A stretch of 64,000 nucleotides of DNA from assembly GCA_050084985.1 (NCBI GenBank), contig JBITNC010000001.1:2604001-2668000 (forward strand), written 5' to 3'. Under the pieces are notes generated by a model, which was not told the DNA's origin, made no database searches, and saw nothing but the letters and a program-made list of their open reading frames with translations. Origin of the DNA: Nageia nagi (Eukaryota > Pinophyta). The position numbers were made by a program, and so were the translations under genes. Below are positions 24,046-36,884 of the stretch, piece after piece; position 1 is the first letter of the stretch; the number at the start of each line of letters is the position of its first letter.

Positions 24046-26300
24046 TTTTGATAAATTACCAAATCTTGGTTAGGGATAGCTAGAGGATTATCAACTTCCA
24101 ATTTCCCTTGATCAATTACATTTCGAATTTTGTGTTGTAAATTCCTACATATATTTGTATCATTACCCTTTTGGTGATGGAAATGACAAAATTCATTTTC
24201 ATTATACCATTTGTTATTTTTAGCATTAGGATGTTCAGGTCTTATATTGGGTAAAGTAATTACTTGATAGAAACTTTGTTAGCTAATGATGGTTTACTTG
24301 TTTGTTCTATTTGATTTTTGTTCTTAACATAAGGTTCCTTTTTCTTACCTTTTATATCACCATATTGAATCTTGACTTTTTAAATTATGATAGCTTGGGA
24401 GATAGCTTTTTCAAAGGTCTTATGTTGTTGGATCAATAAGGTGCTAGTAATAGGCCTTAAAATAACTTTGATTAAATATTTTAACTAACTCTTCTTGAGG
24501 TAGAGTATAAGGCATGCTTGTTAATATTATCCTCCATCTTGAGATGAAATCAGTAACTTATTCATCTTGGAATTATTGTAATCTTGTAAGATCAGTAATG
24601 GAGGTTTTATCTTTAATATTGATCCTAAAATGTTCCAAGAAAAAATTTGTAAACTAAGCATATGAATGAATACTATATTTTGTTAGGTTGTTATACCAAT
24701 CCATTGCTTGTCCAACAAGTATCATGGAAAAGATACGTAGCATTAATGAACCATCATTAGAAATAACATAACTTGAATACTTAAAATGTCTATGATGTTC
24801 TTTAAGATCTTCCTTTCCTTTAAATGGTTTGATTTTTAGAATTTTTAATTTGAAAGGAATCTCCTTTTTGGGAACATTTGGATGAATAGGTTCATTGCAA
24901 ATTGTTTCATATGATACATTTTGTTTATTTTACAAACATAGCTCTTTTTCAATTTCTATAAACCTTTTATGAAGATCATCCTTCTATTCTTGTTGATTTT
25001 GACAATTGGGATATTCATCATTTCTATGATATACTTTTTCTTCATACCTTGGAAATGATTCATATCTTTGTTCAAAAAGTGTTTGGGCATCATGGTAAGC
25101 TTCATCATATGATAGAGAAGGTAGCAAGAGTTGATGCAATATTAGTAGAGGTAATTGTTGTTGATGTAGTGGTGATCTAGGGGGATAATGTGACTGCCCT
25201 TTATCTCTTAGTGGAGGTAAGTGATACCTTTGAAGATCATTTTATTGATTTCTAAGTGAAGCTTGTTTACTCTTAGCTAGATAAGGATCTTGATATTTAT
25301 ACACTCCATGAACCTGTGGTGATAGAGATTGCATCATAAGTTATCCCTTTTTATCTTTTCCTATTATTGGATCAGATCCAAATTGAATTTGAAAATTTTT
25401 CTTATTGTGTTACATTATTGGTGGTTTATTTTGATGTACATTATGCACTTGTTATGCTTGCAACCATGGTTGATAGGTAAATCCCATGGGTTTCATTTGT
25501 TATTGTACACTTGGGTTATAAAAAATCATTTGTTATTATGGTTGGAGTTGTATATTATTTTGAGATGGATTCTCTTTTTTTATGCACATAGGTGGTATTC
25601 CTTGCAACTTGAACCTTATAAGGTCACAATCATCTCTCACCTCATATACTTGTCTTGATGTTCTATGACTTGATGAAGGAATCAATGTATTTGATTTTAA
25701 AACATAACAAGGATTATTATAAACTCTAGAATGATCTCTTAATTTTGGCATAGAAGTAGTAGTATGCATAGAGATTTGATCATCAAAATCTTCTATTTGT
25801 CTAGATATGATGGAAGGAGGATAATCATCTTTTCTTAGATATGATTGAACTAAGCATTCATTTAGTAAATAACATGTGAAATCATCACACTTAGGTCTAA
25901 AATGACCTCTTTAAAGAACTATATCACCTGAATGAGTTTGTGAAGGAGGTATGTTTCTTAATACAATCTCTTCCACACCATCAACTAGTTGTGTATCTTT
26001 CAGTAGATATTCTAGATTTAAAAGAAGACTATGGGTATGAGAAGAATGAAGGATTCTTAATTGTGTTAGATGTTATCTAACCACATCCAAATCATGATTT
26101 AAAGTATTCAAGTAAGCTATATTTGTTTCTTAAGGAGTTTCTCTTCTTAAAATATTCCTACTAGACCTACGACTCCTTCATTCTTCTAAATAATTTTCAT
26201 CGCATGGCTCTTGCTTTTAATGAGCTATTTGAGATTGAGTGTTAACTATTTTCTTTTGGTTTTTTCTTCTTTTCACCAAACTAAAGTATAACCCCCTTTT
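24046..26300 (-). pseudogene. Gag of gypsy element Y (degenerate)
   Basis: At about 24880-24400 the minus strand encodes a retrotransposon gag domain, with AMDWYNNLTKYSIHSY, FFLEHFRINIKDKTSI and DFISRWRIILTSMPYTLP in order. Near 24230-24060 is a CCHC-like remnant (NEFCHFHHQKGNDTNICRNL) typical of the end of Tat-group gag. Upstream, 25769-25536 is open for 78 codons and reads as N-terminal gag without a known motif. Many stops. Element D interrupts it at 24040. Confidence 0.7.
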
Positions 26301-27582
26301 CTATAGTTATTCAACATAAAGTAATTACTTCTAACCAATGAACCCAATATTCATCTCCAAGTTTTGGATCTAAAGCTCATAATATTTTATGAGTGGGAAC
26401 ACAAGAGAATAAGAATCAATGGTTGGTAATGACCTCCAAGTCATTGATGTTCATTTTATTAGGTCTCATTATCATGCATTTAACCAAAATAAAGTACTCA
26501 TGGATGCAAGTTCTAACCCTCCCAATCATACATGTCCATTAATTAAGCTTTTTTTAATGCAATTAAAGAAATATTTTATTAGTGTGCAAGTTAATCTAAA
26601 TATAACATGAGATTTATTACCTTTTAATTAAGTTCATTAACCAAAGAAAATATTAAGATGTCATTTATTACCTCTTCTTACTAGTCACAATCTCCTTTGA
26701 TCGCCTTTCAACATGGTAAGGGTAGACAAGTAAGAAGCTGTTAATGTGAGTAAATTTCATTTAATGGAGGTTCATTTCCCCTCATCATGAGTCATAATAC
26801 TTTGATCACCTTTGAGCATGGTAAGGTAGATAAGTAGGAGTATTAATGTGTAACTAATAGCCACTAGATCCATTAATCGATTTAATGTGTCCTAATCTAC
26901 CTATACTTGATTAATTCACCTTAAATTCATTATGATCTTAATGATGATTAATTAACTCTTCCAAATATGGAAGTAACTTATTGTAGATTCATTATCAAAT
27001 TAATGTAATAAAATGAACATAGCAAAAGTTCATTTATCCTTTTTCTATAACATCCATTCTGGTCACCTCATATCGCTTTTTAGCATAAAGGGAGAGCATA
27101 AGTGGAAGATATAGAAAAATAATAAGTGAATGTGTTTATCTATATTTGTACAATCCCTTCCTAATAAATAAGAAGTAAATAAAATCTAGGTATTTAAAGC
27201 AAATAAAAATATAAAAAATAATGAATTTTATTATTAATATTTAATACCCTCACCTACATGCATTCTGAGCATAGGGATCACAAATAAGGTGTTCATTTTC
27301 AATTCTCATTCTTGCTTCCTAAGTTGTACTTACGATATTGACAAGAATAAAAATTTGACCTCTATTTTGAATCATTGTTATTTTAACATAGTCATTGGTA
27401 TTTCGATCCAATCATTGTCATTTGATACCCAATTATCGATGATTTTATAATTCAAATATGAAAAAACATAGAGCACATAAAGCAAAATAAGCTTTACTAC
27501 CACACAACATAAACAAAAAAAATAAAAATGAAGACACAAAAAACACCCTGCATATCATCACTAAGGTTGTTTGCATGCAAAG
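26300..27582 (-). other. Leader of gypsy Y
   Basis: Between the primer-binding site and gag, non-coding and AT-rich. Similar phrases recur near 26650-26720 and 26760-26840, indicating an old internal repeat. No gene seen. Confidence 0.5.
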
Positions 27583-27600
27583 GCCCTCCTTCTAGCACCA
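27583..27600 (-). promoter_or_regulatory. Primer-binding site of gypsy Y
   Basis: TGGTGCTAGAAGGAGGGC on the minus strand, three bases from the LTR edge at 27604. The form resembles sites of Tat-group gypsy elements and differs from the initiator-Met site of the copia elements here. I cannot name the tRNA. Confidence 0.7.
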
Positions 27601-27603
27601 AAA

Positions 27604-28420
27604 TGTTGTACTAAAAAAGTAACCTTGTTAGCAAACAAGACAATATATGTTATAACCAATATTTTTTTGTTACTCTTGAATAGAATTCAATGATATAATG
27701 AAAAATCTCTTTTGATTCATTGCCTTGGAAAAGGGCTTTTACAAATTAGTATTTTAGCCTCTGTAGTTATTATATAGGGTCACTAATGACCCATTTTAGT
27801 TGATCAATAATAGTATCTGCAATCTCTAAAAAAATATCTTCTAAAAGTTGCAAAAAATATGGATTTCTCCTCTCCAATTTTGTATGAATTTCTCTATTCA
27901 ATTCCATTGCTTTGCACTTATGGACCCTGCACACATGCAAATAGAAAAGATATCAAACATACCTATTCATATCATAAAAGCAATCATAATATTGAATATA
28001 AATAAGCACATAAAATGTAGAATAATAATGTACTTAACTCAGTAATCCTAGTTATGTTTTGATATAGTAACTTTGCATTTTTAAAATGGGTCTCTTTGCT
28101 TCATTTTGGAAGCTTTTATTTATAGATTTTGAAAATAAGTAAAGTTTCCAATTTTGAGACAAAAATCAAGATAGAAAAGCCTATCGAGCTTTTTCATGGC
28201 TATGATCTGAAGCTAATATACATGGGATGGATGATGCGTCATCCATTATCCCTTGCTTTCTTTCTAAGATGCTTCAAGTGTTGTCATTTTTATTTTGCTT
28301 TTTCCAATTACAAAGTTATCAACATCTAGGTATCGAACATTGACATTTGACTTGAGTGGTTGATAATTGAAGTCAAACACTACCAATTGGCATACTATGG
28401 TTAAATTTTTAATTTTACAT
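27604..28420 (-). repeat. 5' LTR of gypsy Y
   Basis: The inner edge is set by TGTTGTACTA directly beside the primer-binding site. A TATA-like box and a typical leader lie inside. The outer edge is uncertain: sequence of copia fragment E begins by about 28445, so the LTR ends near 28420. No matching 3' LTR was found in the window. Confidence 0.6.
27767..27777 (-). promoter_or_regulatory. TATA box in LTR of gypsy Y
   Basis: The minus strand reads CTATATAATAA, about 165 bp upstream of the LTR inner edge. Confidence 0.6.
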
Positions 28421-28449
28421 TAATTTTTTATTCTTCTTTTATATGTTGA

Positions 28450-29060
28450 AATAAGGGTTATTTTTAGATGTATACAATTGTTCCAAGTGCCACAGGATGC
28501 TCTTTAGGAGTGGAGATGAATAAATTTTTGTTGAGAGTTTCCTTATATTTCAAGATAAGCCTTAAAATATTTTCTAAAGAATACACCTCTTATTGATCAT
28601 CAAGATTTATCTCAATAAGTTTTACAAATTGACTAAATTTAGAAGAGAGACTTTGAAGGATGATGAATACCATAAACTCAAATTTGATCTAGTTACAACC
28701 ACACCCAACATTTTCGGTCCTATGATATGGATTCGTGGTATATTGTAACACTTTTATTTTCCTCTAGATGTGATTGCAATAATTTTTAGAGTATGGTGAA
28801 CCTACCAAAGTATATGGATTTGTGGTAGATTTTCTTCAGTTTATCCCAAGCTTCTTTTGTGGAGTTTGAAGAAGAGATCATAAGGAGGACTTCGTCTAAA
28901 ATTGCATGAAACATCATAGAGGTTTCAAGCTTAGTTTTTGTATTGTAAGCCTCAAGTTCCTTCTCATTTTTTAAAGAAACTTGGTTTTCATTTACCATTT
29001 TCCATAGATTCCATGCTTGAAGCTTAACTTTCTTCCTAGGTTGCCAAATGCCATAGTTGG
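28450..29060 (-). pseudogene. N-terminal gag of copia E
   Basis: The open piece 28998-28786 encodes a copia gag start close to that of element A: an EKELEAYNTKTKLETSMMFH segment and then STKEAWDKLKKIYHKS. Below it the frame continues with interruptions to about 28450, with YSLENILRLILKYKETLN and PKEHPVALGT matching the gag of B. The zinc knuckle and pol are absent because the fragment ends here. Confidence 0.75.
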
Positions 29061-30359
29061 AACCAACTATGATGTGCTTGGGTGTAAAATAGTATCCTAT
29101 TTGCTACAAAATAAGGTGAAAGTATTAGCCAATATATCATATTAAATTTGTGAGCCAAATTAGTCAACCATGTTGAGTTTATTCAAATTAATCAAACATA
29201 CATGTTGAATTTGTTCAAAATAATCAACCATACATGTTTAATTTGTTCAAAAATAATCAACCACACATGTTTAATTTTGACCTAAGACAATTAATAAGGA
29301 ATGATTAAATTGTTTAACCAATTACACATATGCAAAATATTTACAATCAAATGATATATCCTATATACCCAATATTTTATCATAACCAAGTAATATTTGA
29401 GAGGGTGGAGTTGATATTGTTTTCTTATTTAAAATTAAGCCTTCACTTGATTGCCTACATGCAACACTTGGTGATGAAATCCAAGCCGTGATGGAGCCCA
29501 AGTCCTATAATTCTCAACCAGTTCCCCTTGGTCAATTATATACTCTCACAAGGATAAGTACTAGTTATTTTCTAAGGGTGTGACATATATTAGATTGACC
29601 AAATTATTATTTTGATATCATATTTACAACTGGCCAATTTTCCTTGTCCTCCCCTTATGGCTCTTCAAAGAAGTCATGTTGCAAAATAAAAATGTGGAGG
29701 TGTTTATTTTAGGGGGTGGAATTTTAATATTTATGATTTGTTTGTAAAAATAAAAATAAAGTGCTTAAAAAAATGATACATCATTCAAATTTGAAACCTA
29801 GGAGTCCAATGGGTTTTGTTACCAACCCCAAGAGGATCTTTTTACAAAAAAATGAGTTCATTTTTTTGAAGTAATAATAAAAAAGGATTTTCCTTTTTAC
29901 TTGAAAAGAATGAACTTAGTAAAAAAAAAATCCTCCCTTTCAATATTAAAAGGGTAATTAGGTAAAAAAAATCCCATTTTAACTTAAGGAAGAGAGAAAA
30001 AAATAATTTAAATTAACTCCCCAAAACTTTTCTCTCCATAACACTAAAGGTTAAATAAACTTAATATTGTTTTAACAAAATATTGTATTAAAATTAACAA
30101 AGGTTATTTACTTATTTCTCAAAGGTTAAGTTAAAAAATATTTTTTCATTGTAAAAAAAATTTACAATGATACCCCTTTTTTTTAATAAACATAAATTAA
30201 AAAAATAAATACTTGCCAAAAAAAAAACCTTATATAAAATAATCCTTTTATTTAAAAAAAAAAAACTCCTATTCAAATCTTCATTCATTATTTTGTAGCA
30301 ACACTTGCTAATATTTAATATAGGATGAAGACTTATCTTCATGTAAAAAAATGAGTGGT

Positions 30360-30900
30360 AATAATGACTATTGAAGAGTGATGTTCCTTCAAGAAAATGG
30401 TCACATAGGTCTGAGAGAAGATGAAAAGAAGATCATGGGGGGAAGGATGAAACAAAGCGAGGTGGGGTAGTGTAGGCTTGTGGGGTCACAATGGGATAAG
30501 AGGCCACAAATTGAGTCATCAAGCCAGGAGGTGGAGGCCATAAGCAGCTATGCTAGAGAGCCAAGCATAGCCATGGTGGTGGTAGTCATAGGAGGTTGTG
30601 AGCAGTTATGTTGGAGGATTAGGTGTAACAATGATGGTGGTGTTCAAAGGAGGATGTGAGCAACTGTATTGAAGGAGGGGGAAGGGCTAGAGTAGCCACA
30701 TAAGATATGTTGTTGCACAAGGTAAATCTAGGTGATGGTGGTGGTGGTGGGGCACTTACATGCAATGGATCAGATGGTGAAGTGGGGTGAGGTTAGGTTC
30801 TAGATCGATGTTGGTGGAGTGATAAAAGATATGGGGAGTGAGGCTGAGGTCAAATGATTCCAGAGGACAATAGGGGTTGTCATGGGAGATAGCAAGTATA
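30360..30900. repeat. GC-richer repeat block in leader of E
   Basis: A markedly GC-richer stretch inside the AT-rich leader. It has loose tandem units of about 60 bp beginning AGGAGGTTGTGAGCAG or similar (near 30525, 30590 and 30648). In element orientation it is pyrimidine-rich. A and B hold different GC-rich blocks at the same place. Confidence 0.7.
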
Positions 30901-31189
30901 AGAAATTAGAGTAAAAAATTACCATAATGTGCTACAATAATATAATATTGCTATGTACTAAGAAACATTTTACTAAAAAAATGTAACTAGTAAGGATAAA
31001 GTTGTTAGTAAAGAGAACATAACAATACTATATTATAAAAATAAAGTAACTAACACATTATCAACAAATATGTTAGTATCATAAGAAATAGTATAAAATA
31101 AAAAACAAAATGGTAGGAGGTTATACATTCACTTGATTTTATCTCACAAGAATGAAGATGAACCTCCAAGAATGGCTTTACATACCAAT

Positions 31190-31754
31190 TGAATAAATCA
31201 AGCCTACAAGATTAAATCCCAAATTATCCAAGATCCAATGAAGATTATCTCAATTCCTTAAGCATTAAGAACACAAACTCAAATTATAATTCATAAAATA
31301 TGATACCAATGTAAATTAGTTTCTCCAACCATAGGATTACATCCACTAATCTAAGATCTTATTCTCAAAGATAATTATCTTACAACAACTCTTTATCACT
31401 TCTCATACAATCTAAACAAGAGCAAAACTTTTCTACAAACTTGAGTGAGTAGTATCAAGTAGAGAGAGACTTCTATTTATGGGCTAAATTCCTCCCTTGG
31501 ATCACCCTTTTAACCATTGTACAATGTCATGACATGCAACACCCTTTTGCCCAAGGGTAACACTCATGATATGGAGTGTAGGAAAGTTACATTATCATAT
31601 TCTAAAATACTTAAAAGGTATTTAGGGATAATTTTAAGTATTAGTGAATTTTAATTATCATATTCACTAAATACTTAAGGTATTTAGGGATACCCTTAAG
31701 TATTAATTGAATCACATTAAGAGACCTTACAATAATGCATTATACATTCCAACA
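31190..31754 (-). repeat. 5' LTR of copia E
   Basis: 565 bp; the outer end TGTTGGAATGTATAATGCAT on the minus strand is the same as the LTR start of element A. A TATA-like CATAAATAGAAG lies near 31475. The inner edge is defined by the degenerate primer-binding site at 31174-31187. Confidence 0.8.
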
Positions 31755-32680
31755 CTCACATAGGTAAGAGATTGGATCACTTCCAAAATCTAGTCCATAC
31801 TTTTTGATCATTCTTTGCATTCTAGGATTGCCTTAGTATTTAGTGAATTTTACATTTCATTTTGGAGGGGTCATTTGCATACACATGGAATCTACTTTGG
31901 ACATAAAATAAAATCTTAAGAAAGGATTTTTCTTAATGTTATGAGTTGTTTGTTGATTTTTTTTTGCATCCAAAAGTCATAGCTTGCATTAGTTTGATTA
32001 TGAAAAATAAGATAAAAAAATTAAATTATCATTATTGGATGGGATTGCCTTATTATATATTTAAAAGGGTTAAATTTGCATCTTACATTCATCATAATGT
32101 TGCACTATCATATTTGATTATTGCATGGAGTATAATTCACACTCCTAGGCTTATACTAGGCATATGGACTTTTTTCCATGACCTAATCCATATTCAAAGT
32201 TGAATGCCAAAGAGGGAGCCCCCTTTATTCAATATATCTTCCTATAAATGGTACCTATGATACATTGCAAAAAGTACCACCCCCATAGATATTGAGCCTT
32301 TACCCTATAAATGATTTACTTGATTCATATTTAGGGAAACTAAAATAAGGTATGTTGGAATATATAATTGCATTAAAATCAACCCTCATTAAAAAGATAA
32401 AGTATCAATTGAAAAAGAAGAAACTAAATAAGTAATCAAAAAGTACTATCTTTCATTATTGCTATATTTATGATATAGACTTTTATATTTTGAAAATGGA
32501 ATATCATATTAGTTAAGTGAATTACAAATGCATGCATTAATAAGATTTTCAAAATAATTCTAGGCTTAGTGTTGTTTATTTTATAAATTAGCATTATTAC
32601 AATCTTATGCCTCTATTTATTTGTTTAAAATTCTTAAAATTTGACTTATCCTATCCTAATTTACTATGCACACAACATGG
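31755..32680. other. Gap between E and gypsy X gag; no clear gene
   Basis: An 85-codon open frame at 31946-32203 has no recognisable motif. Just after it is readable plus-strand sequence (NGTYDTLQKVPPP), but no family can be assigned. This is probably the leader or LTR of gypsy X, because X gag starts immediately after. Confidence 0.4.
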
Positions 32681-32800
32681 ATGAAAATCCTTGGTCCATA
32701 CATATGGTAGATACTAGGGCACAATGTAGAGTGAGAGAATTTAAAGAAAAAGAACAACATAATAATACAAATTCAACAAATCCTCTTCCTAGGTTACATG
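32680..32800 (+). pseudogene. Start of gypsy X gag, cut by element A
   Basis: The open frame beginning near 32683 (MDENPWSIHMVDTRAQC) resembles the start of plant gypsy gag proteins (MVDTR). It is cut at 32800 by element A. If A and one copy of ACATG are removed, the same frame continues without a stop into 49552 onwards for about 30 codons, supporting the assignment of A's insertion site. Confidence 0.6.
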
Positions 32801-33298
32801 TGTTGGAATGTATAATGCATTATTGTAAAGGTTTTGTAATAATATTCTATGTAAGTTCACTAATACTTAAGGGTATCATTTGATACCTTAAGTATTTAAG
32901 TGAATATGATAATGTTACTTGTCCTACACTCCATGTCATGAGCATGCCCCTTGGGTAAAAGGATGTGCATGTTATGCTTTTGTACATTAGCTAAAAGGGT
33001 GATCTAAAGAGGGATATTGGATTATAAATAGAAGGATCCCTCTTTAGATCATACACCAATTTGTGGAGTAAAGTTATGCTAGAGGATAGTGTTTAGGATT
33101 TGAGATTAGGAGAATTGTAAGAATTCATATTTGAGATTAAGAGAGATCTAGTAAGTGGATGTACTCCTAGTTAGAGGAACCACTTACATCTTGTCTTATC
33201 TTTGTGAGATTGCTTTGTGAGTTTGTTAGATGTGTATTGTGAGCTTTTATGTGATCTTGGGAGTTTAGAGTTATTTAGTTTATAGTTCAACTTTCTCA
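32801..33298 (+). repeat. 5' LTR of element A
   Basis: 498 bp, TGTTGGAATG to CTTTCTCA. A TATA-like ATTATAAATAG lies at 33021-33031, and a GTGG/CCAC-bounded segment at about 33156-33191. The primer-binding site (TGGTATCAAAGC, one mismatch to initiator-Met tRNA) follows at 33301-33312. Confidence 0.95.
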
Positions 33299-33312
33299 TT
33301 TGGTATCAAAGC

Positions 33313-35784
33313 ACCTTGGAGGCTCCTCTTCACATCCTTGGTGTTGAAGCTCTTCTTCTACAACTTGGTGATCTTCATTCATTTTTACACCTCACTCCTT
33401 CATTGTTGAGGTAAAACCAAGAAAAGGTATAAATTTCTCCTTTTGGTTATTTTTGGATTATTACATTTTTTCTACTAACATATTATTTGCTATGTGTTAG
33501 TTTCTTTTCTTGTTTTATCAAATTAAGCAATATAATGCAATTTTTTATTTATACTAACATCTTATGTTGGTAGTATTTAAAAAAAAAGAGCTTAATATAA
33601 TTATATTTTTTTACCTAAGAGGATAGTATACAAAAATTGTATTTAATATACTATATATTTTTTTTAATAATAAAAAAGGGGAGAAGAAGGAAAGAGTAGA
33701 TATGCTATACTCAACTTTAATTAGCAAAACATTGAACTTTTTTTTACAAAAATATATTTCATACATAAAAAAAATTTGCTTTATTTGAGTATTTACTTTA
33801 CACCATCCTTTATGGCCACTACCTAGCTTTGCATCATGGACCCTCCACTTGCATCTCTTGGCCCTTTTCTCCTCTACATCATGACCCCTCCACTTGTATC
33901 TCCTGACCCCTTCTCCTCTGCATTGCAACCCCTTTGCCTACATCTCCTAACCTTTCATCTTCTTCTTATTGTGACTCTTGAGCCTCCCTCCTCGTAGCCT
34001 CCCAAGTTAGACCTTCTTCCATTGCCAACCTTCCCCCACCCCCTCCTCTTACAGCCACCTCTTGTAGATGCCTTTCTTTTTTCCTCTCCCTCTTATGCAA
34101 TTTTTTAATTGCTTCCTCTATTTTTTTTGCTAGTAGTTTATAGGCTTTTACTTGCAAGTATTTTTTTTTATATAAATGGTTTTTTAACTTTAAGTGGTTG
34201 ATGACCATTTATGTTTTACTTTCTTACAAGAAAAGTATTTTTTCTTTTTCCAATCATAACTTACTATGCGTGGAGTAAAATACATAAAATCATTAAACTA
34301 GTGGGTAAAAATTAAATGTATTTAGGATAAGTGTTGCTTGCATCTAGCCTATTAATTTTTTTTTAAGAATTTTTGAAGGCATTAATTCTCTAGTCAAATT
34401 AGAATTTGTTTTGCCTTAATTATTATTTAGTTAAATTTAATTAAGTTTTCTATAAGCAAAAGGTGGGGAATGCCATGCTATTTTTTTAAGTAAAAGGGGG
34501 AATACTAATTCTTTAATTTATCAATGCTATTAAGGGAAAATATAGTGTATAATTGATGTATACTTAAGAATTTTTTTAGCATGCAAAATAATTTTAAGGA
34601 TAAAGTACTAAGTTAGGCTAAGTATGCTATCTTTAGGGGTACAAATTTAAGTAAAAAGGGGGAATTTGTATGAAGTTTTTTACTTAAATTTTAATGCATG
34701 TTGCTTGCATAATTTTTAAGTTAATGCTTACTACTTAAAAGTTAAATGCATGCTTAGTACTTATACTTAGTATTTAATTTTTTAAAGTTAAAATGATGCA
34801 TGCTTATGATTAGTACTCATGTGTAATACTTATTTGTTAAGTTAATGCATGCTTATGCTTAAATGATTAATGTTTAGTACTTAAATGTTTAAATTAATGA
34901 TACATGCTTAGAACTTTATTTTTCGGTGATGCATTCTTATTACTTAAAATCTTAAGTTATGATGCAATCTACTTCCTTATGCAAGAATTGACTTGTGCAA
35001 AATTAGAATTTATGTAATGATGTCCTTTATGGGTTGGTAAACAAAACCCTTAGGACACTTAAGTTTCAAATTTTTAATGGATGATGTTTTACTTATTCTC
35101 TTTTACTTAATGTTTTGCATTTTAATTTATTTGCTTATGCAAACAAAAATGCAAACATTGAAATGAGAAACCCTCTAAAATGAACACATCTGGATGTACT
35201 TTTCATAACATAACTTATTTGGAGAGCCATGAGGTGAGGGTAGGTAGACTAGATCCTTTAAGTTTGATGATTCAAATGGTGAAAAGTCTATACTTCTCAA
35301 TTGCCCCTAAGTCTTCTATTGGTATGGACATAACTTCAATAGGTGGATAGGCATGTGTGTAGTGATACCACATGTTTGCACATCCATTCAGAGATTATCT
35401 TGATAACCTAGGAGGATAACATGAAACCTAATCAAGATTAATATTTTAGTCAATCCAATATACGTGATAACCTTAGAAAATAGTAGGTACTTCTTCTTAT
35501 GAGAGTATAATATTGACCAAGGTGAATTGGTTGAGGATTGGTATTACTTGGGCTCCTCTTTTATGGGTATCTAGGTGAAGGCCTAATTTTAGATAAGAAA
35601 ACAAGTCTCAACAATGTCACTCTACATCTATGATTCTTAGTGATGACAAAAGTATTTGGGTACATGGGATGTATATTTGAGTTGTAAAATATTTGCACTT
35701 GTGAATCAAATCAAGCATGTCATAGTTAATTAAATATAACATATTATATTTTTGAACCACATGCTTATTATTTTCACATTCTTA
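33313..35784 (+). other. Leader of element A
   Basis: About 2.5 kb with no sense gene. Shared pieces with B include a segment around 33614-33640, the purine run near 34655 and a block at 35180-35660. Between them at about 33780-34080 lies a pyrimidine-rich block absent from B, with about three 45-bp units beginning CATCATGGACCC (near 33835, 33880 and 33924). Minus-strand frames here (33928-33611, 34208-33966) are low complexity and not genes. Confidence 0.7.
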
Positions 35785-36879
35785 TGTAGAAAATAGGAGA
35801 ATCTTTTTTACCAAACACATTCTTGATGGTTCCAACATTGGGATTTGGGAACCTTAGATGAGAGCTAAATTGTAGGTAAGAAAGCTTTGGCAAATAGTGA
35901 ATGAGAACCTTGTACCTCCTACACATGAGAAGGCACTAGAGGCTTATAACACAAAGAATGAATTAGCAACCTCCATGATCTTTCATGCGGTTTTAGATGA
36001 TGTGCTCTTGATAATTTTTTCTTCAACCTTAGCAAAGGAAGCTTTGGATAAGCTTAAGAAAATCTACCTTAGTTCAAAGTTTTCAAGAAGGTTTACTATT
36101 CTCCAAAAGTTGCTTCAATCTTGTCAAGGAGAAGATGAAAATATTGCCATATACTTGAATAAAATCATTGACCTAAGGACCCAACTTGTTACTTGTGGGT
36201 GCAATTAGATCAATGGTGAGTTCATGGTCTTCATCATTCTCTAAAGCCTTTCTTCAAAGTTTGGTAGCTTTGTGACAGTTATGGAAATAAGGCTTAATGA
36301 TAAAGAAGAAGTCTTCTCCCTTAAGAACCTTTCTAGGATCCTTTTGAAGAATGAGAAAACCCTTAATAAAAAAATGTTGATTTCTTATCCTAAAGATAAT
36401 AATGTTGCTCTTAGAGTAACCAAAACTTCTTTAAAGAAGAAGTTTAACCATCAAAATAAATCTTATCCTTCTTCCTCCAAAAGGAGGAAAGAGGCAATGG
36501 CAACAACAACAGCAAGAATAATGGCAACAATACTAATAATAGGAATAATAACAACAATAGTAGGAATAACAAAAACAACAACCACTTCAAATAAAGAGAT
36601 GGAAAAGAAAAAACAAACAATCCATATCCTAAGGAAAAGTTTGATAGTAATTGTAACTATTGTGGCATCCAATGTCACAAAGAAGTTGATTTATACAAAA
36701 ATAAAAGAGAGGAAAAGAACAAAGGTAATGTAAATGTAAATAAATTCAAAGGAAAGAAGAATATTCAAGCTAGTTTTGCTATGGTGCTTTATTTCATGTC
36801 TCACTTTTTTTTGTTTGATTAAATTATTGACTCTAGTTACACTAATAACCTATGCTTTGAAAAGGAAAAGTTTGAGAAT
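35785..36879 (+). pseudogene. Gag of element A, first part
   Basis: Begins at a position matching B's gag start, but the ATG reads ATA. Open pieces 35897-36208 and 36272-36733 encode a UBN2-type gag related to B at the N-terminus, then enter an asparagine-rich stretch after a frameshift. The zinc-knuckle region that follows is degraded. Element B cuts it at 36884, in the region just after the protease motif. Confidence 0.8.
36480..36590 (+). repeat. AAC/AAT trinucleotide tract in gag of A
   Basis: A run of mostly AAC and AAT triplets. In one frame it reads as about 32 codons, chiefly Asn (GNGNNNSKNNGNNTNNRN and onward). B has only a short Asn run at the same place, so this is a local expansion. 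Confidence 0.75.
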
Positions 36880-36884
36880 TTTCA

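Larger units (their letters stand above)
4170..28420 (-). mobile_element. Tat-like Ty3/gypsy element Y, split by C and D
   Basis: Reading down the minus strand the order is 5' LTR (from 27604), primer-binding site, gag (26300-24046), protease (about 14787-14569), RT (9170-8330), RNase H, a second RNase H, integrase (7150-5850) and an extra ORF (5710-4260). The second RNase H marks the Tat group of gypsy elements. Copia element D interrupts the end of gag and copia element C lies between protease and RT; each is bounded by a short target duplication, so Y was there first. All coding parts carry stops and shifts. The 3' LTR was not found and the outer limits are approximate. Confidence 0.75.
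28445..31754 (-). mobile_element. 5' fragment of copia element E
   Basis: Contains an LTR (31190-31754), a primer-binding site (31174-31187), a long leader and the first part of gag (29060-28450), all on the minus strand. LTR, leader and gag resemble elements A and B, so E is a relative. Gag stops where the 5' LTR of gypsy Y begins, which suggests that Y inserted into E; E's 3' part was not found below Y. Confidence 0.8.

Noticed and set aside
33611-34208. Two minus-strand Arg/Gly/Lys-rich frames as genes
   Set aside because: They translate a 45-bp tandem repeat and a low-complexity tract in the leader of A.
36463-36678. 71-codon minus-strand hydrophobic frame as a membrane protein
   Set aside because: Antisense translation of the AAC/AAT tract in gag of A gives runs of Val and Ile; no real membrane gene.
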